64,000 nt of DNA, taken from NCBI RefSeq assembly GCF_001280125.1, contig NZ_LGEG01000046.1, forward strand, positions 1 to 64,000, given 5' to 3'. This document shows positions 1 through 8,030 of this stretch, piece by piece (the first letter of the stretch is position 1; the number at the start of each line of letters is the position of its first letter). The notes under the pieces were generated by a model. The model ran no database searches and was not told where the DNA came from. It saw nothing but the letters and a program-made list of their open reading frames with translations. This stretch comes from Streptomyces sp. NRRL F-6492. GTDB taxonomy: Bacteria; Actinomycetota; Actinomycetes; Streptomycetales; Streptomycetaceae. Made by a program: the position numbers and the translations under genes.

Positions 1-151
1 CCTCCCCCGCCTCGCTCCCCGCCGGAATCCACCCCCAGTCCACCAACGCCTCCGCCGTGAAATCCCGGCAACGCGACACCACCCCGCGCACACCGCGCAA
101 CAACAGCCTTCGCACTTGAACTCCCTCTCCTCCACGCTCGCCGTCAGACAT
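1..151 (-). CDS. Anti-sigma-factor-type ATP-binding protein, partial
   Basis: Only the first ~50 codons lie in the window; the gene runs off the left edge. From the ATG at 151 the peptide includes VSRCRDFTAEALVDWGW. That pattern (arginine/cysteine, RDFT, then DWGW) is typical of the N-terminal helix of Streptomyces HATPase_c_2 proteins related to SpoIIAB/RsbW anti-sigma kinases. An alternative GTG start at 115 has the better ribosome binding site (GGAGGAGAGGGAG just upstream), so the true start may be 12 codons later. The gene is divergent from a second protein of the same family at 503, across a 350-bp gap holding a 9-bp repeat array. The ATP-binding motifs lie outside the window, so the family call rests on the N-terminal pattern only. 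Confidence 0.5.
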   Translation of the reverse strand, partial: MSDGERGGEGVQVRRLLLRGVRGVVSRCRDFTAEALVDWGWIPAGSEAGE

Positions 152-200
152 GACCCTGTCGGGGCTCGGGCCCCTCGCCCCCCGGACCCTCTTTCCGTAT

Positions 201-308
201 GGATGTCGCGGCCGCCACGGACGTCATGGACGCCACGGGAGTTACGGATTTCATGGGCGGCATGGGTTTCGTGAGTGCCACGAGCGTCATGGTTTTCATG
301 GATTCCAC
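201..308. repeat. Array of twelve degenerate 9-bp repeats (GGNNNNCAY)
   Basis: The 351-bp gap between two divergent ATP-binding-protein genes contains twelve consecutive 9-mers. Examples are ggacgtcat, ggacgccac, ggatttcat and ggttttcat. Most follow GG-N4-CAY; the first (ggatgtcgc), the seventh (gggtttcgt) and the two beginning GA are weaker. Read in one frame the array would encode Gly-x-His triplets, but that frame has no convincing start, binding site or homology. The rest of the gap (309-502) holds an AT-richer stretch around 320-400 that is probably promoter DNA; no clear -35/-10 pair was found. Confidence 0.7.
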
Positions 309-502
309 CGGTCCTCTCACACCTTTTGCTCCTTTTACCTCTTTCCGGGAACAGGGGTCACATTCCTGATATTCGAGGGATTACGAAAGGTGGTTCGGGG
401 CAAACGCGCTGCTCAATCCCCACCCGAAGCCACCGCGCCGACTGCCGGGAAGAGGCCCCGGACGGCGCGGTTCGGCCCGGACGCCCGGGGAAGCCGCAGC
501 GT

Positions 503-973
503 ATGAACGGTCACCGTGTCCCGCGCGTACCGCCCGTGGCCGCCGACGCCCGTCGCTACGAGCTGGCGGAGGAGCCCGGGGTGGCGGGCACGTGCCGGGA
601 CCTGACGCGGCGGGCGCTGAGCGAGTGGTTCGGAGCGGCCGGCGCGCCCGGCCAGGTCGCCGCCGAGGACGCCCTGCTGCTGGTCTCCGAGGTCGTCACC
701 AACGCGTTCACCCACGGCGGCGCCCCGTACGAACTGCGGCTCGACCGCACCGGGAGCCGGTTGTGGGTCCAGGTCAGCGACAGGAGCCCGGTGCCTCCCC
801 GGCCCCGCGGTCCGCACTGCCCGAGCCGCTCCTCCGGGCACGGCCTGTACCTCCTGGAGCGGCTGTCGGCCGCCTGGGGCTGCGTGCCGAGGGACGGGGG
901 CAAGGCCGTCTGGTTCGAGGTGGACGTGCCGCCCGCACCCGGATCCCGTGACCACCCGCGTCCGGAGAGGTGA
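503..973 (+). CDS. ATP-binding protein, anti-sigma regulatory factor (HATPase_c_2) family
   Basis: A 156-aa cytosolic protein of the SpoIIAB/RsbW-like GHKL family. Visible motifs are the N-box region (LLLVSEVVTNAFTHGGAPY, about residues 57-75), where the EVVTNA glutamate and asparagine bind Mg-ATP, and the G-box-like SSGHGLYLLERL near residues 113-124. These proteins usually bind or phosphorylate anti-sigma antagonists and are abundant in Streptomyces. A much longer open frame extends upstream to 275, but that part is low-complexity and does not resemble the family. The ATG at 503 places the conserved helix (GTCRDLTRRALSEWF) at the usual distance from the N-terminus. The ribosome binding site is weak. 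Its partner sigma factor or STAS protein is not in the window. Confidence 0.8.
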   Translation: MNGHRVPRVPPVAADARRYELAEEPGVAGTCRDLTRRALSEWFGAAGAPGQVAAEDALLLVSEVVTNAFTHGGAPYELRLDRTGSRLWVQVSDRSPVPPRPRGPHCPSRSSGHGLYLLERLSAAWGCVPRDGGKAVWFEVDVPPAPGSRDHPRPER

Positions 974-1044
974 CCGGTAGGCGGTGTTTACGGAGCGCAC
1001 CGCGCGGTCACTCGCAGGGCGTGGCCGGTTCTCCGGCCCGGACC

Positions 1045-1068
1045 GGCGGTGAGCACGTCCTCACCGCC
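1045..1068 (+). terminator. GC hairpin between the ATP-binding protein and epimerase genes
   Basis: A 9-bp perfect inverted repeat (ggcggtgag / ctcaccgcc) with a 6-nt loop lies 70 bp after the ATP-binding-protein stop and 30 bp before the epimerase start. No U-tract follows, as is usual in Streptomyces. It may end the first transcript or fold in the leader of the second. Confidence 0.4.
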
Positions 1069-1098
1069 CCCATCCGTCCCCCGCGATTGGACAGCACC

Positions 1099-2139
1099 AT
1101 GAGGGTCGTCGTCACAGGAGCCACCGGAAACGTCGGGACCAGCGTGGTCCGGGCCCTCGACCGCGACCGTACGGTCACGGACGTGCTCGGCGTCGCCCGC
1201 CGCGTCCCCGAGCTCCGGATCGGCGCGACCCGCTGGGCGGCGGCGGACGTCGACCCCGGCGGCCCCGACCTGGCCGGGCTGTTCGCGGGGGCCGACGCGG
1301 TCGTCCACCTCGCCTGGAAGTTCCAGCCCACGCACGACCCGGTCGAGACCTGGCGCACCAACGTCCTGGGCAGCATCAGGGTCTTCGAGGCGTGCGCCCG
1401 GGCGGGGGTGCACTGCCTGGTGCACGCCTCCTCGGTCGGCGCCTACTCCCCCGGCCCGCAGGACGGGCGCCCCGTCGACGAGTCCTGGTCCACCCACGGC
1501 TGGCCCGGCGCGGCCTACACCCGGGAGAAGGCCTATCTGGAGCGCTATCTGGACGGGTTCCAGCTGTCCCACCCCGGCCTGCGGGTCGTACGGATGAGGC
1601 CGGCGTTCCTGTTCAAGGAGGAGGCGGCGAGCGAGCAGCGCCGCATCTTCGCGGGCCCCCTGCTGCCGTGGCGCGCCGTACGGCCGGGTGTGCTGCCCGT
1701 CGTGCCCTCCGTCAAGGGCCTGCGCTTCCAGGCCCTGCACACCGACGACGCCGCCGAGGCCTACCGGGCGGCCGTGGTGCGGCCGGTCCGGGGGGCGTTC
1801 AACCTGGCGGCCGATCCGGTGCTGGACACCGACGTGCTGGCCCGTCTCCTGAGGGCCCGCGCCGTTCCGGTGCCGGCGGGCGCGGCCCGCGCCGTGCTCG
1901 CCGCCGCGTGGCGCCTGCGCCTGGTGCCCGCCGCGCCGGGTCTGTTCGACGCGGTCCTGCGGCTGCCCCTGCTCGACTCCTCGCGGGCCCGCGAGGAGCT
2001 GGACTGGACGCCGTCGTGGACCTCCGAGGAGGCCGTCGGCGAGTTCCTCGAAGGTCTCGGCCGGGGGGCCGGGCTCGGCACCCCGCCCCTGGCCGCCGAC
2101 GCGGCGACGACGGGGGCCGGCGGGAGCCCGGGGAGGTGA
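1099..2139 (+). CDS. NAD-dependent epimerase/dehydratase, SDR family
   Basis: A 346-aa extended short-chain dehydrogenase/reductase. The Rossmann glycine motif VTGATGNVG sits at residues 5-13. The catalytic serine is probably in HASSVGAYS and the catalytic pair in YTREK (Tyr and Lys spaced by three). The C-terminal substrate domain includes the family-like segment PLLDSSRAREELDWTPSW. Such enzymes act on nucleotide sugars or related cytosolic substrates; the exact substrate cannot be read from sequence. The open frame extends back to 970, but the ATG at 1099 begins exactly at the nucleotide-binding strand. No strong Shine-Dalgarno sequence is visible. It converges on the hemerythrin gene, with a strong hairpin between. 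Confidence 0.85.
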   Translation: MRVVVTGATGNVGTSVVRALDRDRTVTDVLGVARRVPELRIGATRWAAADVDPGGPDLAGLFAGADAVVHLAWKFQPTHDPVETWRTNVLGSIRVFEACARAGVHCLVHASSVGAYSPGPQDGRPVDESWSTHGWPGAAYTREKAYLERYLDGFQLSHPGLRVVRMRPAFLFKEEAASEQRRIFAGPLLPWRAVRPGVLPVVPSVKGLRFQALHTDDAAEAYRAAVVRPVRGAFNLAADPVLDTDVLARLLRARAVPVPAGAARAVLAAAWRLRLVPAAPGLFDAVLRLPLLDSSRAREELDWTPSWTSEEAVGEFLEGLGRGAGLGTPPLAADAATTGAGGSPGR

Positions 2140-2140
2140 G

Positions 2141-2184
2141 GCCGTGCCGGTGGCCGGGCCGCGCGGGCCGGCCACCGGCACGGC
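2141..2184. terminator. Bidirectional terminator hairpin
   Basis: A 17-bp stem pairs gccgtgccggtggccgg with its complement ending at 2184. It starts directly after the epimerase stop codon and ends 7 bp before the hemerythrin stop codon. Its position between convergent genes suggests it stops transcription from both sides. Confidence 0.8.
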
Positions 2185-2190
2185 CCGGTC

Positions 2191-2691
2191 TCATCCGCGG
2201 ACGACCCGGCGCACGTTCTCCACGCTGCCGCAGTCAGAGGCGAGCTGCCGGGCGCGCTCCTTCAGGAACGCGCCGCCCAGTTCCTTCCTGCGCTCGTCGG
2301 GGACGTTCTCCCGGGTGTCGTTGAGGATGGTGCGCTCCTCCTCGTCGAGGTGGTGGGTGACCGCCTCGACGAGTTCCTCGAGGCGCTCGTCCCACTTGTC
2401 GGAGCCGACGTCGTCCACTTCGAGGAGGGCGAGGAGGGCCTCGTTCCCCTCCTCGTGCTCCTCCGTGCCGTGGTCCACGTCCTCGTTGTCGACGTTCTTG
2501 AAGCGCTTGAGCGCTCCGTAGACCTCGGCCTCCTCCGCCTCGCCGTGCGCGACGAGCAGGGCCGAGAACTCCTTCAGGGCGGCGGCCCGGTCCGCCTCGA
2601 CGCTCCGCATGCGGCGGAACAGGTCCTCCATCGTGCGGTGGTCCTCCAGAATGGCCGCGACCACGTCCTGGTTGTCCTTGCTACCGGCCAT
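2191..2691 (-). CDS. Hemerythrin HHE cation-binding domain protein
   Basis: A 166-aa soluble four-helix protein with spaced His/Glu residues that would hold a di-iron site: EDHRTMEDLF (about residue 17), VAHGEAEEAEVY (near 50), HGTEEHEEGNEAL (near 76) and THHLDEEERTIL (near 112). Bacterial HHE proteins bind iron and oxygen or nitric oxide and often belong to stress regulons. The ATG at 2691 has an excellent binding site (GAGGAGGAGA). A sigma-B-like promoter (GATT, 15 nt, GGGTAC) lies about 60 bp upstream. The neighbouring cluster is also rich in iron oxygen-activating enzymes, but a wide gap and separate promoter suggest independent expression. Confidence 0.85.
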   Translation of the reverse strand: MAGSKDNQDVVAAILEDHRTMEDLFRRMRSVEADRAAALKEFSALLVAHGEAEEAEVYGALKRFKNVDNEDVDHGTEEHEEGNEALLALLEVDDVGSDKWDERLEELVEAVTHHLDEEERTILNDTRENVPDERRKELGGAFLKERARQLASDCGSVENVRRVVRG

Positions 2692-2750
2692 CGTGCCGTC
2701 TCCTCCTCGGTCCGTCTTCCCGTCGTGCGGCGCTCCGACGCGTTCGGCGG

Positions 2751-2775
2751 GTACCCCTGCCGGGGGGAACCAATC
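2751..2775 (-). promoter_or_regulatory. Candidate sigma-B-type stress promoter for the hemerythrin gene
   Basis: On the minus strand, GATT is followed after exactly 15 nt by GGGTAC. This fits the Streptomyces sigma-B consensus (GNNT, 14-16 nt, GGGTAY). Predicted initiation near 2744 would give a leader of about 50 nt. The motif is short, so chance occurrence is possible. Confidence 0.4.
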
Positions 2776-2879
2776 GCGCCCGAACCGGTGGCCGGTGCCG
2801 GGGAGGTCGTGGACGTGGTGCGGGCGGTCGTCGCGTACGCACAGGGCGTGCCCGCCGGACCGGCCGCCGCTCCGTGAGG

Positions 2880-4487
2880 TCAGACGGAGGTGGGGCGGCG
2901 CGCGGCGGCGAGCAGGTCCTCCCGGTCGGCGAGCTTGACGCGGGGGCGGTCCTGGGCCCGGCCCTCGGCGCGCTCGGCGGCGTCGATCGCCCGCCAGCCG
3001 TCGAGGTCGACGGCGTCGGGGCGGGCCGTGGCGGCCGGCGGTCCCGCGGGGGCGGTCAGGCGGCCGGCTTCGAGGTCGTCGAGGAGGGCGGTGACGGTCT
3101 CCTGGGCGCAGGACTTGTTGGTGCCGATGAATCCGGTGGGGCCGCGCTTGATCCAGCCGGTGACGTAGACGCCCGGTTCGACCCGGCCCCGCTCGTGCGG
3201 CACCGTGGCGGTGTCCGCGTCGAACGGCAGGCCGGGGACCGGCTCGGCGCGGTAGCCGACGGCGCGCAGGACCAGGGACGTCCCGATGGTCTGGGTGTCG
3301 GTGGTGGGGACGGCGCGCACGGTGCCGTCGGCGGCGCGGCGCAGCTCGGTCCGTACGACGGTCAGGCCGGTCACCCGGTCGTCGCCCTCGATCCGCGCCG
3401 GGCCGGTCAGGAAGCGCAGGACGATGCGGCGCCGGCCGGGGACGGGGGTGCGGGCGGCGAGTTCGGCGAGTACCGCCGTCTTGGGCGTGGCGTCCGCCGG
3501 GAGGTCCTCGGGCCATCCCTCCACGAGGACGTCGATGCCGTCGAGGGCGGCGAGCGCGAGCAGTTCGGGCAGGGTGAAGGCGGCCTCGGCGGGTCCTCGG
3601 CGTCCGAGGACGACGACCTCGCGGATCCGGCTCGCGCGCAGCGCGGCCAGGGCCCGGTCGGAGATGTCGGTGCGGGCGAGGGCGTCGGGGTCGGCGGTCA
3701 GGATCCGGGCCACGTCCAGGGCCACGTTGCCGTTGCCGACGACGACGGCCCGTTCGGTGTCCAGCGGGTGGGCGGCGCCGTTGTGGTCGGGGTGGCCGTT
3801 GTACCAGGCGACGAAGTCGGTGGCGGAGGCGCTGCCGGGCAGGTCCTCGCCCTCGACGCCGAGGCGCCGGTCGGTGGCGGCGCCCACGGCGTAGACCACG
3901 GCGTGGTGGTCGCGGACCAGGTCCTCGTGGTGCAGGTCGCGGCCGATCCGGGTGTTGAGGCGGTACGAGAAGCCGGGCTGGCTCTCGATGGCCCGGAAGA
4001 GCTCGGTGACCCGCTTGGTGTCCTGGTGGTCGGGCGCGACTCCGGCCCGTGCCAGTCCGTAGGGGGTGGGCAGCCGGTCGTACACGGTGACGGCCACGCC
4101 GGGGTGGCGGAGCAGTTCGTCGGCGGCGAACAGTCCGGCCGGTCCGGCTCCGACCACGGCCACCCGCAGTCCGGCGGTCTCCACCCGGCGCTGCCGGGGC
4201 ACGAGGGCCATGGGGGTGCGGTCGGCGTGCGGGGAGGTGTCGTAGTAGGCGCGGTTGAGTTCGAGGAACGGCAGCTCCGCCTCGGTGAGCTTGGTGTGCG
4301 GTTTGAGGGCGTCCACCGGGCAGGCCGTCGTGCACGCCCCGCAGTCCACGCAGGTGCGGGGGTCGACGTACAGCATGTCGGTCCGTCCGAAGCCCGGTTC
4401 GCCGGGGGCGGGGTGGATGCAGTTGACCGGGCAGGCCAGCACACACGACGCGTCGGCGCAGCACGACCGGGTGACGACGTAGGGCAT
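2880..4487 (-). CDS. Ferredoxin/ferredoxin-NADP reductase, FprB-type fusion
   Basis: A 535-aa fusion. Residues 1-60 are a 7Fe-type ferredoxin, with a first cysteine set at 9, 10, 15, 19 and 23 and a second set C46-x2-C49-x2-C52-x3-C56-P. The rest is an adrenodoxin-reductase-like flavoprotein with an FAD motif (VVGAGPAGLFAADEL, near residue 108), an NADPH motif (VVGNGNVALDVARIL) and the family signature GWIKRGPTGFIGTNK. It should pass electrons from NADPH through FAD and iron-sulfur clusters to a partner oxygenase. The ATG at 4487 follows GGAGAA at good spacing; an upstream GTG at 4514 is less likely. It lies downstream of the AurF-like oxygenase on the same strand, about 95 bp apart, so it probably supplies that enzyme. 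Confidence 0.9.
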   Translation of the reverse strand: MPYVVTRSCCADASCVLACPVNCIHPAPGEPGFGRTDMLYVDPRTCVDCGACTTACPVDALKPHTKLTEAELPFLELNRAYYDTSPHADRTPMALVPRQRRVETAGLRVAVVGAGPAGLFAADELLRHPGVAVTVYDRLPTPYGLARAGVAPDHQDTKRVTELFRAIESQPGFSYRLNTRIGRDLHHEDLVRDHHAVVYAVGAATDRRLGVEGEDLPGSASATDFVAWYNGHPDHNGAAHPLDTERAVVVGNGNVALDVARILTADPDALARTDISDRALAALRASRIREVVVLGRRGPAEAAFTLPELLALAALDGIDVLVEGWPEDLPADATPKTAVLAELAARTPVPGRRRIVLRFLTGPARIEGDDRVTGLTVVRTELRRAADGTVRAVPTTDTQTIGTSLVLRAVGYRAEPVPGLPFDADTATVPHERGRVEPGVYVTGWIKRGPTGFIGTNKSCAQETVTALLDDLEAGRLTAPAGPPAATARPDAVDLDGWRAIDAAERAEGRAQDRPRVKLADREDLLAAARRPTSV

Positions 4488-4581
4488 GGGGAGTGGTTCT
4501 CCGTTCACGTTCACGGGGCCGGCGGGCGGGCGGGTGTGCCGCTCGGACGGCGTGCGCCCGGGGGATGCGGGGGTTACGGCG

Positions 4582-5544
4582 TCACGCGGCGTGCGGGGCG
4601 GGCTCGCCGCGGAAGCGGGACGGGCGCCCGTCGATGCGCAGGGCGCGCCACACCGTGCGGGAGGTCCGGTTCATCAGGCCGATGTCCTCGGCGAGCATCC
4701 GCACGTCGGAGAAGAGGTCGCGGAGCATCCGCTCGCCGTCGGGCGACTTCCAGAAGATCTCCTTGATCACCCGGTGGGGGACGCCGATCCTCTCGGCGGT
4801 CTTCCGGTCGGGGACGACGATGACGTCGCCGAGGACCCGCATGATGACCGGGAAGGCCACCGAGAGGGCGCCGCGGCGGAACTTCCCGTAGCCGGGGACC
4901 TTGACGCGGAGGAACTCGTGGGCGAAGGAGATGTGCCGGGCCTCCTCGGCGACGTGGATCTGCATGAGCCGCCGCATCAGCGGGTGGACGTCCTCGCCAC
5001 TGCGCAGGATCGCCTTCTGGAGGTGGTCGATGGGCTCCTCCCCGGCGAGGACGCCGGTGAAGAACGACTCGGGGATGAGGGAGCCGGCCAGCGGCAGGAA
5101 GCGGCTGACCACCCGGAAGGAGCGCCGGCCGCCGGGCACGTCGGCGCCCGCGCGGTTCACGAACTCCTGGAACATCTGGGTGTGGTGGCACTCCTCCGTC
5201 GCCTCGTGGGTGAGGTAGCGGAACTCCGGGTTCTGGTTCGGCAGCGAGAAGAGGTAGTCCATCACCCCGCGGATGAGGACGTTCTCGAACTGCATGCCGA
5301 CCTTGACGATGTTGGCGTACCGCCACAGGCCGATCTTCGTCCGGACCTCCAGCGGCTGGGCCTGGTACCACGGGTGGCCGCCCAGCGGATCGGCCTCGGG
5401 GAGCACCCAGCGGGGGTCCTTCGGGTCGATGGCGAAGTCGGGGTTGTCCCAGTCGATGTCGGTGAAGGCGTCGAAGTGGATGTGCACCGACGCCTCGGAC
5501 AGGGTCCGGAGCCTTTCGTGGTAGCTCTCCTGGCTGATGGTCAT
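4582..5544 (-). CDS. AurF-like di-iron oxygenase
   Basis: A 320-aa protein resembling the p-aminobenzoate N-oxygenase (AurF) family of ferritin-like di-iron oxygenases. Metal-ligand motifs are visible in HEATEECHHTQMFQEF (residues 113-128; Glu117/118, His120/121) and HVAEEARHISFAHEF (197-211; Glu200/201, His204, His209). Outside N-oxygenation of aryl amines, most members have unknown substrates; in actinobacteria they often sit beside ferredoxin reductases and flavin monooxygenases, as here. It is 54 bp downstream of the Baeyer-Villiger-type gene and upstream of the FprB fusion, so the three probably form one operon under the divergent TetR. There is no signal peptide. Confidence 0.85.
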   Translation of the reverse strand: MTISQESYHERLRTLSEASVHIHFDAFTDIDWDNPDFAIDPKDPRWVLPEADPLGGHPWYQAQPLEVRTKIGLWRYANIVKVGMQFENVLIRGVMDYLFSLPNQNPEFRYLTHEATEECHHTQMFQEFVNRAGADVPGGRRSFRVVSRFLPLAGSLIPESFFTGVLAGEEPIDHLQKAILRSGEDVHPLMRRLMQIHVAEEARHISFAHEFLRVKVPGYGKFRRGALSVAFPVIMRVLGDVIVVPDRKTAERIGVPHRVIKEIFWKSPDGERMLRDLFSDVRMLAEDIGLMNRTSRTVWRALRIDGRPSRFRGEPAPHAA

Positions 5545-5598
5545 TGTCGTCCTCGCTCTCTCGTGTCCGGTGTCCGAAAAGGGTGGGCGGGTGCGGCG

Positions 5599-7113
5599 TC
5601 AGACCGCCGGGGCGCGGTCCTGACGGCCCGCGGCGGGCCGTGCCCCGGGGAGGGCCCGCTCGAAGCGGAGGGCGGGGTCCTCGACGGGAGAACTCCGCAG
5701 GGCCCGGCGGTCGCGGTAGTAGTCGTTCCAGATCCGCCAGGGGTCCCGGGTGCCCTGGCGGGGCATGATCGCGTCGCCGCGCGCGATGTAGCCGGAGGTG
5801 AGCGACTCGCCCATGACGGACACCGGGGAGCGGTCGGACGCGGTGGCGACGGGGGTGGCGCTGGTGAGGCCGTGCCGGTCCATGTGGGCGATCAGCCGGC
5901 TGACGTACGCGCAGGCGAGGTCGGCCTTGAGGGTCCAGGAGGCGTTGGTGTAGCCGATGATCATCGCCAGGTTGGGGACGCCGTCGACCATCACGCCCTT
6001 GTAGAGGAGGTGGTCGCGGGTGACGAGGCGCTCGCCGTCGACCGCGATCTCCATGCCGCCGGCGAGCTGGAGCTTCAGTCCGGTGGCCGTGATGACGATG
6101 TCGGCCGGGATCTCCTCGCCGGACCTCACCCTGATCCCGTTCTCGGTGAAGGTCTCGATGCGGTCGGTGACCACGGAGGCCCTGCCGCTCTTGAGGGTCG
6201 TGAAGAGGTCGCCGCCGGGGACCACGCACAGCCGCTGGTCCCAGGGCTTGTACGACGGGGTGAAGTGGCGCATGTCGACGCTCTTGCCGAGCCGCGCCCG
6301 TACGGCGCCGAGCAGCACCTTGCGCATGAGCCGCGGCGCCTTGCGGCACAGGGCGTACAGACCGCGCTGGAGCGCGATGTTGCGGGCGCGGCCCACGCGG
6401 TGGACGAGTCCGGCGGGGACGCGGAGCCGGCGCAGGACGGTGGAGACGGGGTCGTCGGCGGGCAGGGCCAGGATGTACGTGGGCGAGCGCTGGAGCATGG
6501 TGACGTGCGCGGCGGTGTCGGCCATCGAGGGGACCAGGGTGATGGCGGTGGCGCCGCTGCCGATGACGACCACGCGCTTGCCGGTGTGGTCGAGGTCCTC
6601 GGGCCAGTGCTGCGGGTGCACGAGGGTGCCGCCGAAGCGCTCCTCGCCGGGGAACTCCGGCCGGTGGCCGCCGTCGTAGTCGTAGTAGCCGGTGGCGCCC
6701 ACGAGGAAGCGGGCCTTCCAGAGTTCGGTCGCGCCGGTGGCCTCGTCCAGGATCTCGACGGTCCACCGTCCCTCGTCGCTCGACCAGTCCGCGCGGACGG
6801 CCTTGCGGCCGAAGCGGATGTGCTCGGTGACGCCGTGCTCCTCGGCGGTCTCCTGGACGTAGCGGCGGATGTCCGTGCCCTCGGCGAGGATCCTGGTGCC
6901 GTGCCAGGCGCGGAAGCCGTAGCCGAAGGTGTACATGTCCGAGTCCGAGCGGATGCCCGGATAGCGGAACAGGTCCCAGGTGCCGCCGATCCGCGCGCGC
7001 CGCTCGATGACCGCGTACGTGGTGCCGGGGTTCCCGTCGGCCAGGTGGCAGGCGGCACTGATGCCGGACAGCCCCGCGCCGATGATCAGCACATCGACGT
7101 GCTGGTGCTCCAT
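5599..7113 (-). CDS. Flavin-containing monooxygenase, Baeyer-Villiger type
   Basis: A 504-aa FAD/NADPH enzyme. The FAD motif GAGLSG is at residues 12-17, followed by the flavin-monooxygenase segments RIGGTWDLFRYPGIRSDSD and VIGSGATAITLVPSM (NADPH site). The stretch FGGTLVHPQHW matches the Baeyer-Villiger fingerprint FxGxxxHxxxW. Such enzymes insert oxygen next to ketones or oxygenate heteroatoms. The ATG at 7113 follows AGAGGGG by 7 nt; the open frame upstream crosses the TetR promoter and is not coding. First gene of the block with the di-iron oxygenase and reductase, divergent from a TetR. A role in lipid, alkane or terpenoid oxidation is inferred, not shown. Confidence 0.88.
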   Translation of the reverse strand: MEHQHVDVLIIGAGLSGISAACHLADGNPGTTYAVIERRARIGGTWDLFRYPGIRSDSDMYTFGYGFRAWHGTRILAEGTDIRRYVQETAEEHGVTEHIRFGRKAVRADWSSDEGRWTVEILDEATGATELWKARFLVGATGYYDYDGGHRPEFPGEERFGGTLVHPQHWPEDLDHTGKRVVVIGSGATAITLVPSMADTAAHVTMLQRSPTYILALPADDPVSTVLRRLRVPAGLVHRVGRARNIALQRGLYALCRKAPRLMRKVLLGAVRARLGKSVDMRHFTPSYKPWDQRLCVVPGGDLFTTLKSGRASVVTDRIETFTENGIRVRSGEEIPADIVITATGLKLQLAGGMEIAVDGERLVTRDHLLYKGVMVDGVPNLAMIIGYTNASWTLKADLACAYVSRLIAHMDRHGLTSATPVATASDRSPVSVMGESLTSGYIARGDAIMPRQGTRDPWRIWNDYYRDRRALRSSPVEDPALRFERALPGARPAAGRQDRAPAV

Positions 7114-7217
7114 CTCGATACCCCTCTGTCGCCGACCCGCGTGCTTCCGCACCGATGCGCCGGACTCCGAACGTCGTCGACCGGTACGGGAATTTACCTG
7201 TGTCACTGCGTCCAAGG

Positions 7218-7228
7218 TACCGGCGGTA
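7218..7228. promoter_or_regulatory. Candidate TetR operator between the monooxygenase and tetR genes
   Basis: The 11-bp palindrome taccg-g-cggta lies midway in the 185-bp divergent region, flanked by ttacctgtgt and ggtaacacaca, which are partly related to each other. Its position suits a regulator acting on both transcripts. The half-sites are short, so the exact operator is uncertain. Confidence 0.35.
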
Positions 7229-7298
7229 ACACACAATGCGCCACCCCCGGGAACCGAGCGTGCGCGGCCCCGCCGGAGGGCCGGGTACGATCCACGCC

Positions 7299-8030
7299 GT
7301 GGCGGAGGACAGAGATGCACGCGGTGACGGACGCCCCGACGGCCGGGACACGCGCTGGTCCGGCCACCGGGCCGAGCGCCGTGACCAGGTCCTGGCCGCG
7401 GCCCTCACCGTGATCGGCCGGGAGGGCCCGTCGGTCAGCGTGGCGGCGATCGGCGCCGAGGCGGGGATGCCCCGCTCCGTGGTCTACCGGATCTTCCGCA
7501 GCCGCGAGGACCTGGACGAGCGGATCCGCGCACGCATCGCGGACGACCTGCTGGCCGCGCTGTATCCGGCCCTCGGCGCGAAGGGCACCGTCCGGGAGGC
7601 CGTCGAACTCGCCTCCGCCACCTATGTCGGCTGGGTCGCGGACCATCCCCGGCTCCACCAGTTCCTCGGCGCCGGCTCCCCCGAGCAGCACGCCGGCGGC
7701 TCCCGGGTGGTCGCGGGCACCCGCACCGCCATCGCCCTGCACCTGGCGCGGCTGCTCGACGCGTACGCCGAGCAACTGGTCGACGGCGGGAAGGCGCCCG
7801 CGGGCTTCACGCTCAACCTGGCGTTCGGCATGGTCGGCCTGGTGGACGGCGTGGTCAACCAGTGGGCCGCCCGCCCGGAGTCGAGGAGCTCCCTCGACGA
7901 CCTGACCCACTTCCTGAGCGACGCCCTGTGGGGCGTCCTCTCGGAGTCCACCCGGCGGCTGGGACTCGAACTCGACCCGGACCAGCCGATCGGCGCGGCC
8001 CTGGAACCGCCGGCGCGGCCCCGGCCCTGA
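7299..8030 (+). CDS. TetR family transcriptional regulator
   Basis: A 243-aa regulator. The N-terminal helix-turn-helix spans about residues 25-70 (RRDQVLAAALTVIGREGPS through MPRSVVYRIFRSREDL). A ligand domain follows. Residues 1-24 are charged and probably disordered. The chosen start is the GTG at 7299: a -10-like TACGAT lies exactly 7 nt upstream, so the mRNA may be leaderless; the nearest GGAGGG is 18 nt away. It is divergent from the monooxygenase/di-iron oxygenase/reductase block and most likely represses it. Confidence 0.85.
   Translation: MAEDRDARGDGRPDGRDTRWSGHRAERRDQVLAAALTVIGREGPSVSVAAIGAEAGMPRSVVYRIFRSREDLDERIRARIADDLLAALYPALGAKGTVREAVELASATYVGWVADHPRLHQFLGAGSPEQHAGGSRVVAGTRTAIALHLARLLDAYAEQLVDGGKAPAGFTLNLAFGMVGLVDGVVNQWAARPESRSSLDDLTHFLSDALWGVLSESTRRLGLELDPDQPIGAALEPPARPRP

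Noticed and set aside
2191..4464. A 757-codon minus-strand frame running across the hemerythrin gene into the ferredoxin reductase region
   Set aside because: Only its last 166 codons match a family (hemerythrin). The rest is a shifted frame of the FprB-type reductase, rich in Arg/Pro as expected of high-GC shadow frames.
4486..7413. A 975-codon plus-strand frame opposite the oxygenase block
   Set aside because: It lies antisense to three well-supported genes and has the Gly/Asp/Val-rich composition of a GC-driven shadow frame, with no recognisable domain.
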